A stretch of 11,027 nucleotides of DNA. Origin: Pseudomonadales bacterium (GTDB lineage: Bacteria > Pseudomonadota > Gammaproteobacteria > Pseudomonadales > Azotimanducaceae). Below are positions 1-6,710 of the stretch, in pieces. The translations under genes were made by a program, and so were the position numbers. The notes below the pieces were generated by a model that saw nothing but the letters and a program-made list of their open reading frames with translations, was not told the origin of the DNA and made no database searches. Position 1 is the first letter of the stretch. Each line of letters starts with the position of its first letter. The stretch is from contig SKXG01000219.1 in the NCBI GenBank assembly GCA_007128525.1, positions 1 to 11,027 of the forward strand. Reading direction: 5' to 3'.

Positions 1-1171
1 CCTCATCGACTTCCGCAGGCGGCGGCGCCTCCTCGACATCCACCTCGTCCACCTCAGGCGGCGGATCATCGGCATCGGCAAAGGTCGCGATGTAGGCGAC
101 CAGCGCATCGAGCTGCTCATCATCGAAGTCATACGCCATCATCACCGGACTGAAGCCCTGGGTGATCTGCGCGTTGGGGTCGGTGATCGAGCGGCGCAGG
201 TACTCAGCGTCGGCGACGACAACCGAGCCGTCGGTCAGCCGCACTTCACTGCCATACAGACCCAGCCAGGTCGGCCCGACGCGCCGGCTGCCATCCAGGC
301 TGTGGCAGGCGAAGCAGCCCTGCTGGTCGGCGAGCTGCCGCCCCACGGTCACGGCCTCGTCTTCATCGCGGTCGGCGACGGCCGCAAGCTCCTCACCAAA
401 GGTGCGCTGTTCGGCCAGCCAGGCATCGAAGTCTTCCTGCGACAGCACCACCACATTGCCACGCATGTTGAAGTGCCCAACGCCGCAGTGCTGTGAACAA
501 AGGATTTCGAACCGTCCTTCGCGGGTCGGTGTCAGCCAGAAGTGCGTCACCATGCCGGGCACCATGTCCATCTTGGCCCGGAACTGCGGCACGAACACGC
601 TGTGCAGAACATCCTTGGCCCGCAATACCAGGCGCACCGGCTGGTCGACCGGCAGATGCAGATCACCGCCCTGCACCAGGATGTCGTCATGCCCAGCCGG
701 GTCATCCGGATCCAATCCGAAGGGATTGTCAAAGCTCATGTGACGAACGTCGGTAGTGCCGAATTGACCATCCTCACCCGGATAACGGTAGCTGAAGCGC
801 CACTGTTCGCCGACCACCTCGATCTCGATGGCGTCGTCCGGCACCTGAACAAACTGGTTGTAGTAGACCAGGCCCGGCGCGAGCAGCAGGACGATACCCG
901 CCGTCGTAATGCCGATCAGCCACCACTCCAGACGCTTGCTGTCCGGCTCAAACTCAGCCTTGTGTCCCTCACGATGCCGGAACTTGTAAATGGCATAGAT
1001 CGTGAAGGCCATCACCAGCACAAACACAAGCCCGGTGACCGCCATGGACACATTGAACATGGTGTCCATGCCATGCCAATTGGAGGCCAGCTCAGTAAAT
1101 TTCCAAGGCGTGAGGAAATGGAACAGGACGGAGGCGACCGTGAGGATAATCAGGATAATTACTAGCGCCAT
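1..1171 (-). CDS. coxB: Cytochrome c oxidase subunit II with fused C-terminal cytochrome c domain (3' end missing)
   Basis: Subunit II of a haem-copper oxidase takes electrons from cytochrome c and passes them through Cu-A to subunit I in the inner membrane. I translated 390 codons from the ATG at 1171; the frame is still open at the left edge. Three hydrophobic helices are visible (about residues 2-20, 40-62 and 83-105), followed by a periplasmic cupredoxin domain. The electron-entry Trp is W124 in GEQWRFSY. The Cu-A ligands are H190, C225, C229, H233 and M236 (loop CSQHCGVGHFNM). A cytochrome c domain follows, with haem motif CFACH (C286, C289, H290) and a likely axial Met at 344 or 345, making this a caa3-like subunit. 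Residues 366-390 form an acidic, Pro-rich tail. The usual Glu of the CSELC loop is Gln227. AAGGA lies 10 bases before the ATG. The other oxidase genes probably follow off-window on this strand. Confidence 0.95.
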   Translation of the reverse strand, partial: MALVIILIILTVASVLFHFLTPWKFTELASNWHGMDTMFNVSMAVTGLVFVLVMAFTIYAIYKFRHREGHKAEFEPDSKRLEWWLIGITTAGIVLLLAPGLVYYNQFVQVPDDAIEIEVVGEQWRFSYRYPGEDGQFGTTDVRHMSFDNPFGLDPDDPAGHDDILVQGGDLHLPVDQPVRLVLRAKDVLHSVFVPQFRAKMDMVPGMVTHFWLTPTREGRFEILCSQHCGVGHFNMRGNVVVLSQEDFDAWLAEQRTFGEELAAVADRDEDEAVTVGRQLADQQGCFACHSLDGSRRVGPTWLGLYGSEVRLTDGSVVVADAEYLRRSITDPNAQITQGFSPVMMAYDFDDEQLDALVAYIATFADADDPPPEVDEVDVEEAPPPAEVDE

Positions 1172-1222
1172 ACTTCATTAATCCTTGATCAATGCAGTAG
1201 GCTGTCCAGACAAACCACCAGA

Positions 1223-1240
1223 ACATGACATTTGTCATGT
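1223..1240. promoter_or_regulatory. Perfect 18-base palindrome upstream of coxB (operator-like)
   Basis: ACATGACATTTGTCATGT has two perfect 8-base arms (1223-1230 and 1233-1240) around a TT spacer. Its near edge is 51 bases upstream of the coxB ATG. The length and two-fold symmetry fit the binding site of a dimeric helix-turn-helix regulator. It does not match the FNR (TTGAT-N4-ATCAA) or CRP (TGTGA-N6-TCACA) consensus, and I do not recognise the factor. The arms could also form a small hairpin in the coxB leader, but there is no following T run, so a terminator is unlikely. Confidence 0.5.
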
Positions 1241-1366
1241 AACGGCGACGACTTGTTGTACCGGATTGCCCGTTACTCGTTTGATGTGCAGACCCCGAGG
1301 CGCCTGCGCGTTCCCCAAACAGGATGGCGATACTGACGGCCAACCTTTCCTATCTAATACCGGTTC

Positions 1367-1433
1367 TTTGTGTATTCCTGCTTTTTATCTATTCCTGCTT
1401 TTTTGTCTGTTCCTGCTTTTTGTCTATTCCCGA
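1367..1433. repeat. Four imperfect 15-18 base T-rich tandem repeats
   Basis: The plus-strand unit is about TTTTTGTCTATTCCTGC. Copies lie at 1367-1381, 1382-1398, 1399-1416 and 1417-1433, the last degenerating to ATTCCCGA. On the minus strand, which is the coxB coding sense, the unit reads GCAGGAATAGACAAAAA. The array is 196-262 bases upstream of the coxB start. The A/T runs recur every 17-18 bases, which is not a whole number of DNA turns. It may be repeated protein sites or simply slippage in non-coding DNA. Confidence 0.7.
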
Positions 1434-1617
1434 TGCTGCGTTACAGCACGGTCAATTTTTTTATTGCTCGTTCGCCAGCGCTCTCAGGGAAGCGGCGGTC
1501 CCCACCGGTTCGAATGGGTGTCAGTACCGGCCGCACCTTAGCTTGCTATATATCATCAACCTAGAGCATTGCAAACCTGCGGCGCCGCTGCAAGGCAGGA
1601 AAGCAAAGAAATGCTGA

Positions 1618-1649
1618 TCGGGCATCGACCTGTGGCGGCCGATGCCCGA
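1618..1649 (-). terminator. Hairpin downstream of the two-helix membrane protein gene
   Basis: TCGGGCATCG (1618-1627) and CGATGCCCGA (1640-1649) form a perfect 10-base stem with a 12-base loop. It begins 12 bases after the stop codon of the minus-strand gene ending at 1662. On that strand the stem is followed by ATCAGCATTTCTTTGC, which is only moderately T-rich, so this is an imperfect rho-independent terminator or a 3' stabilising hairpin. Confidence 0.55.
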
Positions 1650-1661
1650 CGTTGGGGAGCT

Positions 1662-2216
1662 TCAGGGCGCCCAGTGCGCGAAGTCGCGTGCGCGTCGCTG
1701 CAGGTGAATAATCCAGCGGGGTGACGAGCTGCCGGTGCCTGCAGACTCAAGTTTAGGGTGCCTGGCCAATGTCGACTTGAGCACAGGCTCTTCTTCAGGG
1801 TCTATGTCGACAAACAGTATGTGGCGCCCCTGTTGCAACGCACGCTGAAAGCCACGGAAGTGTGAGTTTGGCATGTGAATGCCGATCAGCCCGCCTTCCC
1901 AGGTGCAAAAGCCTAGCAATATGACCGCCAGAAAAATGAACGGCACCCAGCCGATCACTTCATACCAGCCAGCCAAATAAACCACGATCAACGCCGCGGC
2001 TGACACTACCAAACCGATCAGAGCGCCAATCTCTGCCGAGTGCACCACGTCTTTTTTCATGAATGCCTGAACCTGGTGCAGGTGATGCGCCTCTACCTCG
2101 GCATCATCCAGACTCAGCACATGGATTTGTTCGGTGGCAATACCGTCGGCTTCGAGTTCGGTTTCAACAGCTTCCAGATCGTCCAGGTCGTCGCTAATGA
2201 AGTAGAAACGCTTCAT
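1662..2216 (-). CDS. Small two-helix inner-membrane protein of unknown function
   Basis: The protein is 184 residues from the ATG at 2216. That start is chosen over an upstream in-frame ATG at 2381 because AAGGAGG sits 7 bases before it, while the extra 55 residues are basic and unlike a domain. It starts MKRFYFISDDLDDLEAVETE, a soluble alpha/beta-like region (about 1-55) with a His cluster (H44, H45, H48). Two hydrophobic helices follow (about 62-81 and 86-105), then a cytoplasmic-looking region containing HILFVDIDPEEEP (132-144). From memory, similar proteins in marine Gammaproteobacteria carry the unhelpful label 'NAD/FAD-utilizing enzyme'; I see no Rossmann GxGxxG, so I would not adopt it. 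It appears to be transcribed alone, with a hairpin after its stop and an FNR-like box upstream. Function unknown. Confidence 0.85.
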   Translation of the reverse strand: MKRFYFISDDLDDLEAVETELEADGIATEQIHVLSLDDAEVEAHHLHQVQAFMKKDVVHSAEIGALIGLVVSAAALIVVYLAGWYEVIGWVPFIFLAVILLGFCTWEGGLIGIHMPNSHFRGFQRALQQGRHILFVDIDPEEEPVLKSTLARHPKLESAGTGSSSPRWIIHLQRRARDFAHWAP

Positions 2217-2333
2217 AGAGCCTCCTTGATCCCCATCTTCAGGCAGGAACCGGACACCCTTAACGCGCCAGATCACACTGCCAGCCCTCCGCCGTACAGC
2301 ATGCGCACTCTGTGCACAACGCCGGTGCTTTTG

Positions 2334-2362
2334 TTGATACTCCTCGACGTGGGATTTTTCAA
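2334..2362 (-). promoter_or_regulatory. Possible sigma-70 promoter for the membrane protein gene
   Basis: On the minus strand, TTGAAA (2362-2357, five of six matches to TTGACA) is followed after 17 bases by TATCAA (2339-2334, four of six matches to TATAAT). This predicts a start near 2327 and a leader of about 110 bases. The spacing is ideal but the -10 box is weak. Confidence 0.35.
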
Positions 2363-2367
2363 GCCGC

Positions 2368-2381
2368 TTGATATATATCAC
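2368..2381. promoter_or_regulatory. FNR/ANR-like box
   Basis: TTGATATATATCAC matches the FNR/ANR consensus TTGAT-N4-ATCAA at nine of ten defined bases. Its centre is about 158 bases upstream of the start of the two-helix membrane protein and a few bases upstream of the candidate -35 box, so the proposed start would be about 47 bases downstream of the box centre. That is near, but not exactly at, the usual -41.5 activator position. The only gene downstream in either direction before a convergent 3' end is that membrane protein, so oxygen-responsive control of it is the natural inference. Confidence 0.45.
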
Positions 2382-2388
2382 GAACGCC

Positions 2389-2430
2389 TAAGGGTCGGCT
2401 GTTTAAGTCGCCATGGCTATTAAGGGTCGG
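2389..2430. repeat. Pair of 10-base direct repeats 32 bases apart
   Basis: TAAGGGTCGG occurs at 2389-2398 and again at 2421-2430, about three helical turns apart. A GCCATGGC palindrome lies between them at 2410-2417. The pair sits between the end of the dehydrogenase gene and the FNR-like box. Chance duplication cannot be excluded. Confidence 0.4.
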
Positions 2431-2451
2431 GCGCTAAGGTGCCGGAGTCTA

Positions 2452-3465
2452 CTAAGACAGGCCATTCACGCAATTCTCAAGCACCCCGTCCAGGAGCCAC
2501 CGCGCGGCCACCTGCGCGCCCTTGGCCCGCTTGTCACGCGTACTCTCCGGAGTCACGTAAGCCGCGTGAGGTGTCAACAACAGCCGGCCCTGCAGCCACG
2601 GCGCCTGGGCCTGAAAGTCAGCAAGCAGGGGATGTCCGGCATCCGGCGGCTCCTCTGGCAGCACATCGAGGCCGGCACCGCCCACTCGGTCTTCCCGCAG
2701 CGCCTGATACAGGGCATCGAGGTCCAGCAGTTCACCGCGGGCCGTATTGATCAACAGCAAACCCGGCCGGCACGCCGCCAGCATCCGGGCATCCACCATG
2801 TACCGGGTCTCGGCGGTCAATGGCGTGTGCAGGCTGACGACATCGGCCGCGGCGAACAGGGCCGCCATGCTGTCGACCCGTTCAGCGCCCAACGCCAGTC
2901 CCGCGCCGCGCGGCAGCCAAGGGTCAAAAAACTGCACCCGCATCCCGAAAGCCCGGGCGCGCAGCGCAACGGCAGAACCGATCCGGCCCAGGCCGACAAT
3001 GCCCAGTGTCAGCGTCGACAGCCGCCGTCCCAATGGATTCAGTGTCGGGCGCCAGTGGTCATGCAGGTCGGTCCGCAGCGCCGTGGTGTGAAACTCAATA
3101 CCCCGCAACAGCGCCAGCATGAACGCCATAGCGTGGTCGGCCACTTCCAACGTGCCATAATCCGGCACATTGCACACCGGCACGCCGCGCCTGGTCCAAT
3201 CATCAAGGTCAAACGGATCGACCCCGACTCTGGGCGCCACCAGTATGCCAAGCCTATCGAGGCGATCGCGGTACGGCGCCGGAATGTCCTGTGAGCAGAC
3301 AATGGCTCGGCAGCGCCGCCAGTCTGCCTCCGGCACGGCGTCAAAGCCGGCATAGAAAGCGGCCGCCAGCTCGGGACCCAGTGCTTCACGTTCAATTCGA
3401 TGGTCATCCTGCCAACGCGTGGCCGGCCACAGGACCAGATCCTTGCCGTTCTCTCCGGATGCCAC
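2452..3465 (-). CDS. D-2-hydroxyacid dehydrogenase, CtBP-like, NAD-dependent
   Basis: This family interconverts a 2-keto acid and a D-2-hydroxy acid using NAD(P)H in the cytosol; the substrate cannot be read from sequence. From the GTG at 3465 (337 residues) the nucleotide-binding motif is GLGRIG at about 158-163. An acidic residue follows in FFDPW (D181), which favours NAD over NADP. The catalytic triad is present: Arg243 in NTARGELLD, Glu272 in DVLPEEPP and His300 in LTPHAAY. NVPDYGTLEVADHAM is the segment that pointed me to the CtBP-like branch. I chose 3465 because AAGGAG lies 9 bases before it. A GTG 11 codons upstream (3498) has only a weak site, and there is no in-frame ATG near the N-terminus. 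The gene is divergent from recQ, with about 110 bases between starts, and apparently monocistronic. Confidence 0.88.
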   Translation of the reverse strand: MASGENGKDLVLWPATRWQDDHRIEREALGPELAAAFYAGFDAVPEADWRRCRAIVCSQDIPAPYRDRLDRLGILVAPRVGVDPFDLDDWTRRGVPVCNVPDYGTLEVADHAMAFMLALLRGIEFHTTALRTDLHDHWRPTLNPLGRRLSTLTLGIVGLGRIGSAVALRARAFGMRVQFFDPWLPRGAGLALGAERVDSMAALFAAADVVSLHTPLTAETRYMVDARMLAACRPGLLLINTARGELLDLDALYQALREDRVGGAGLDVLPEEPPDAGHPLLADFQAQAPWLQGRLLLTPHAAYVTPESTRDKRAKGAQVAARWLLDGVLENCVNGLS

Positions 3466-3575
3466 TGCCGTCTTCTCCTTACTGCTTGTGTTGATCACCT
3501 ACACCGCCTGCCGACTGTGCCGGTTGCAATGACAGCCGCTGGCCGCAACACTACCCGGCCTGCCACGAGGGCCAG

Positions 3576-5435
3576 ATGTCAGAGCCAGAACACGACCCCA
3601 AAACCACCAACGAGGCCAACGGCGATCTCGACCGTGCCCGAGAGATTTTGCAGCAGACCTATGGCTACAGCGACTTTCGTGGCCTGCAGGAAGACATCAT
3701 AACGGCTACGCTGCAGGGGCAGGATGCCCTGGTCCTGATGCCGACCGGCGGTGGCAAGTCGCTGTGCTACCAACTTCCCGCGCTGGTCCGTGAAGGCACC
3801 GGCGTCATCATCTCACCTTTGATTGCCCTGATGCAGGACCAGGTCGCGGCGCTGCGGGATCTCGGCATCAAAGCCGCCTTTCTCAATTCGACCCAGACGC
3901 CTGAGACCCAGGCCGAAGTGATCGCGTCCCTGCGCAACGGCACGCTGCAACTCCTCTATGTGGCCCCCGAACGTCTGCTGCAATCACGCACGGTGAACTT
4001 GCTGCGCGAGGCACAGTTGTCCCTGATCGCCATCGATGAGGCGCACTGCGTCTCACAGTGGGGCCACGACTTTCGGGCAGACTATCTGCAACTCGATCAG
4101 CTCGCCGAATTGTTCCCCGGGGTGCCCCGCCTCGCGCTGACCGCCACGGCAGACCCGGCAACGCGGGAAGAGATCGTCACCCGCCTCAAGCTGTGCCAGC
4201 CGCAGCGCTTCATTGCCGGCTTTGACCGGCCGAACATCCACTACCGGGTTGCATCGCGCAGCGCCAATCCCCGCAGCCAGCTGCTGCAACTGCTCACCCG
4301 GCATCGCGGCGAGTCCGGCATCATCTATTGCATGTCACGCAAGCGCACCGAGGGCATGGCTGCCTGGCTCAGTGAACAGGGCTACCCAGCCCTGCCCTAT
4401 CACGCCGGTCTGAGCAATGCGCAGCGCGAGGACCATCAAGCCCGCTTCCTGCGCGAGGACGGTCTGATCATGGTCGCCACCATCGCTTTTGGCATGGGCA
4501 TCGACAAGCCGGATGTCCGCTTCGTCGCCCACATCGACCTGCCACGCAGCCTCGAGGCCTATTATCAGGAGACCGGTCGCGCCGGCCGCGACGGACAGCC
4601 CGCCGAAGCCTGGATGACCTATGGCCTGCAAGATGTCGTCAAACAGGCACAGATGATCCAGCAGTCACAGGCGCCTGACGATCGCAAGCGCATCGAACGC
4701 GGCAAGCTCGATGCGTTGCTGGCCTGGTGCGAAACCACCGAATGCCGCCGCCGCGCACTACTGGCGTATTTCGGCGAGGACTATCCGGCCCCCTGCGGTA
4801 ACTGTGACACCTGCCTGGAACCACCTCAGACCTGGGATGCCACGGAAGCGGCGCAGAAACTGCTGAGCTGCATCTACCGCACCGGGCAGCGCTTCGGCGC
4901 CGGTCATGTGCTGGATGTGCTGCTCGGCCGCGATACCGAGCGGGTACAGCAGCTCGGCCACCAGCACCTGAGCACCTTCGGCATCGGCCGCGGCCTAACC
5001 GCCATACAATGGCGCGGCGTGCTGCGGCAGTTGATGGTGGCCGGCTATGTAACGGCGGATGCAGAACGCTATGGCGCGCTGGTGTTGAGTCCCGACTGCC
5101 GGCCGCTGCTGCGTGGCGAACTCAGACTCACTCTGCGCGAAGATGTGCAGGAGCAGCGCTCACGCAAGGCGCAAGCACTGGCATCGACGGCACCTGCCGA
5201 CATGGACCTGCACGACGAAGCGCTGTGGGAAGCGCTGCGCGAACTGCGGCGTGATCTGGCACAGCAGAACAATCTGCCACCCTATGTGGTGTTTCAGGAC
5301 CGGACGCTTAAAGAGATGGTGGCGCTGCGGCCAAAGAGCGCTGAACAACTGTTGCAGCTCACCGGAGTCGGGCAGGCGAAGCTGGACCGTTATGGAGAGG
5401 ACTTCCTGACGCTGTTGCATCGGCATGAGCGCTGA
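3576..5435 (+). CDS. recQ: ATP-dependent DNA helicase RecQ
   Basis: RecQ is a 3'-5' DNA helicase acting in recombination, repair of stalled forks and the RecF pathway. The protein has 619 residues, close to the E. coli length. All helicase motifs are visible: motif 0 [14 protein letters not shown] (29-42), Walker A PTGGGKS (56-62), [10 protein letters not shown] (80-89), DEAH box [15 protein letters not shown] (153-167), LALTATAD (186-193), IIYCMSRK (249-256), [12 protein letters not shown] (305-316) and [10 protein letters not shown] (331-340). Zinc-binding cysteines C390, C407, C410 and C413 have the same spacing as in E. coli RecQ. A winged-helix RQC domain (about 420-520) and a C-terminal HRDC domain (about 545-615) complete the full bacterial architecture. 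The ATG follows GAGGG by a few bases. It converges tail-to-tail with the CDF gene. Nothing looks missing or disrupted. Confidence 0.97.
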   Translation: MSEPEHDPKTTNEANGDLDRAREILQQTYGYSDFRGLQEDIITATLQGQDALVLMPTGGGKSLCYQLPALVREGTGVIISPLIALMQDQVAALRDLGIKAAFLNSTQTPETQAEVIASLRNGTLQLLYVAPERLLQSRTVNLLREAQLSLIAIDEAHCVSQWGHDFRADYLQLDQLAELFPGVPRLALTATADPATREEIVTRLKLCQPQRFIAGFDRPNIHYRVASRSANPRSQLLQLLTRHRGESGIIYCMSRKRTEGMAAWLSEQGYPALPYHAGLSNAQREDHQARFLREDGLIMVATIAFGMGIDKPDVRFVAHIDLPRSLEAYYQETGRAGRDGQPAEAWMTYGLQDVVKQAQMIQQSQAPDDRKRIERGKLDALLAWCETTECRRRALLAYFGEDYPAPCGNCDTCLEPPQTWDATEAAQKLLSCIYRTGQRFGAGHVLDVLLGRDTERVQQLGHQHLSTFGIGRGLTAIQWRGVLRQLMVAGYVTADAERYGALVLSPDCRPLLRGELRLTLREDVQEQRSRKAQALASTAPADMDLHDEALWEALRELRRDLAQQNNLPPYVVFQDRTLKEMVALRPKSAEQLLQLTGVGQAKLDRYGEDFLTLLHRHER

Positions 5436-5465
5436 CCGGCTGGACAATGCCTCGAGTCAGCCGGT
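5435..5465. terminator. Hairpin shared by the convergent recQ and CDF gene ends
   Basis: ACCGGCTG (5435-5442) and CAGCCGGT (5458-5465) form a perfect 8-base stem with a 15-base loop. The left arm starts on the last base of the recQ stop codon and the right arm overlaps the CDF stop codon (5457-5459). It reads the same way on both strands, so it could serve both transcripts. Neither side has a T run, so classical intrinsic termination is doubtful. Confidence 0.4.
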
Positions 5466-6617
5466 GGCAATCACTGGCATCAGGCGAATGCGGGCAACAT
5501 AGTCGAGCTGCGCGGCAGCCTGCTGCAGGCGATCGGCACGCGCTTCGATGTCCGACCGCTCAAGCCTTGCATCCGCCGGCCACGGAAAGATGACGTCCAC
5601 CTGCACGGTGCCATCGCCATAGTGCAAGCGCAGCTCGGCGTCATCGGGCAACAAGGGCTGCCACACGCGGCGCAGAGCGGCCCGCACCGCTTCCGGCTCG
5701 GGCAGATGAAGCGTGCGCTGTGCCGCGTCACTCGGTTCATGGTCGACATGCACCAGCACATCCGTCAACGGCTCCAGCGTGCGCAGCATCCGATCGCTGA
5801 CCGCCCGTGCGATCCGATGGCCTTCGGAGACGCTGACCTCCGGGTCCACCTGTATGTGCACATCAGCCAGGGCGTCCGAACCCATGCGGCGGGTGCGCAA
5901 ACTGTGGTGCGATCGTACGCCCGGCACTCGCTCGATGCGCCGGCGTAATACTTTGAGGTGCCGCTCACTGAGCCCGGTATCCACCAGTTCGCCGAGTGCG
6001 CCGCGGGCAAATCCCCAACCAACCTGGGCAATCATAACGGCTACAATGATGGCGGCCACGGCATCCAGCCACAGAACGCCCAGCATGGCGCCACCGATAC
6101 CAACGATAACCACGACCGAAGACAGGGCATCCGTTCGATGGTGCCAGGCGTTGGCTTCGATCAGCCCTGAACGTACCCGTTTGCCGACGACTTTGGTGTA
6201 GTGGTACAGGGCTTCCTTGACCAACACAGACACCAATGCGGCGCTCAACGCCAGCCAGCCCGGCTGCCAAAGCGCGTTTTCAGCCAGCAGCCGGTGGCCT
6301 GCATCATAAATAAAGCCGGCCGCAACCAAGATCAGCAACACACCGATGGCCGCAGTCGCGGCCGTCTCGATCCGAGCATGGCCATAAGGATGATCTTCGT
6401 CCGGCCCCGCGCTGCCGAAGCGGGCAGCGACCAATACCAGCCCGTCGCTGATCAGATCAGACAGCGAATGCACCCCATCAGCGATCAAAGCCTGCGACTG
6501 ACCGAGGTACCCCGCGGCAACCTTACCGACGGATAACAGCAAATTGGCGACTGCGCCGACAATGGTCACCCGCTTTTTGGCATGGTAGCCATTGTCATCG
6601 AGACCAACCTCAGCCAT
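5457..6617 (-). CDS. Cation diffusion facilitator (CDF) metal efflux transporter with C-terminal extension
   Basis: CDF proteins are inner-membrane proton antiporters exporting divalent metals such as Zn, Fe, Cd or Mn. From the ATG at 6617 the protein has 386 residues; the preceding GTG codon at 6620 is an alternative. Six hydrophobic helices fill roughly residues 15-205. The transport site is HSLSD in helix 2 (H50, D54) and HHRTD in helix 5 (H159, D163), an HxxxD/HxxxD set typical of zinc-type members rather than the Asp-rich set of FieF/YiiP. HPYGHARIET (76-85) is the conserved loop after helix 2. A cytoplasmic metal-sensing domain follows (about 212-292, ending LVHVDHEP). The family usually stops near 300 residues; here about 90 more (297-386) form a predicted alpha/beta module of unknown role. 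Metal specificity is not certain. Confidence 0.92.
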   Translation of the reverse strand: MAEVGLDDNGYHAKKRVTIVGAVANLLLSVGKVAAGYLGQSQALIADGVHSLSDLISDGLVLVAARFGSAGPDEDHPYGHARIETAATAAIGVLLILVAAGFIYDAGHRLLAENALWQPGWLALSAALVSVLVKEALYHYTKVVGKRVRSGLIEANAWHHRTDALSSVVVIVGIGGAMLGVLWLDAVAAIIVAVMIAQVGWGFARGALGELVDTGLSERHLKVLRRRIERVPGVRSHHSLRTRRMGSDALADVHIQVDPEVSVSEGHRIARAVSDRMLRTLEPLTDVLVHVDHEPSDAAQRTLHLPEPEAVRAALRRVWQPLLPDDAELRLHYGDGTVQVDVIFPWPADARLERSDIEARADRLQQAAAQLDYVARIRLMPVIATG

Positions 6618-6684
6618 CACTTACGCCCTGGGCAGTGATACCAACAATACGGCCAAGCCGCAGGCGACAATGCAAGATCAGTTC

Positions 6685-6710
6685 GCTCAATCGCGCGGGC
6701 TCAATCGCGC
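6685..6710. repeat. 14-base tandem duplication across the PEBP stop codon
   Basis: GCTCAATCGCGC occurs at 6685-6696 and 6699-6710, a period of 14 bases. The right copy contains the last codons and stop of the PEBP gene (minus strand); the left copy repeats that stretch just after the stop. It looks like a small slippage duplication. Confidence 0.6.

Larger units (their letters stand above)
1172..1661. other. 490-base gene-free region upstream of coxB
   Basis: I find no convincing gene here. The short open frames lack good ribosome binding sites and give low-complexity or Cys/Phe-rich peptides that follow the T-rich repeats. Structured elements are listed separately: an 18-base palindrome near coxB, four T-rich tandem repeats, and a hairpin at the end of the next gene. 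A run of seven T (1456-1462) follows a weak 5-base stem at 1434-1448. On the minus strand, TTGCAA (1575-1570) and TATATA (1553-1548) lie 16 bases apart and could be a poor sigma-70 promoter for coxB with a leader of about 370 bases. That promoter reading is a guess. Confidence 0.6.

Noticed and set aside
162..1165. Several long open frames on the plus strand (for example 542-1165)
   Set aside because: They lie antisense to the clearly conserved coxB reading frame and give Arg/Ser/His-rich proteins with no family signature.
1434..1462. Stem (1434-1448) followed by seven T as a plus-strand terminator
   Set aside because: The stem is only five base pairs, the T run begins eight bases after it, and there is no plus-strand gene to terminate.
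1185..1617. Short plus-strand frames over the tandem repeats that could be a small hydrophobic or Cys-rich peptide
   Set aside because: The Cys/Phe/Leu-rich repeats follow from the T-rich DNA repeat in every frame, and none has a convincing ribosome binding site.
2217..2381. N-terminal extension of the two-helix membrane protein to an ATG at 2381
   Set aside because: An AAGGAGG site sits 7 bases before the internal ATG at 2216, and the extra residues are basic with no domain character. The upstream ATG also lies inside the FNR-like box.
2413..3294. 293-codon plus-strand frame
   Set aside because: It is the shadow of the dehydrogenase gene on the other strand; the composition is Arg/Gln/His/Pro-rich with no motif.
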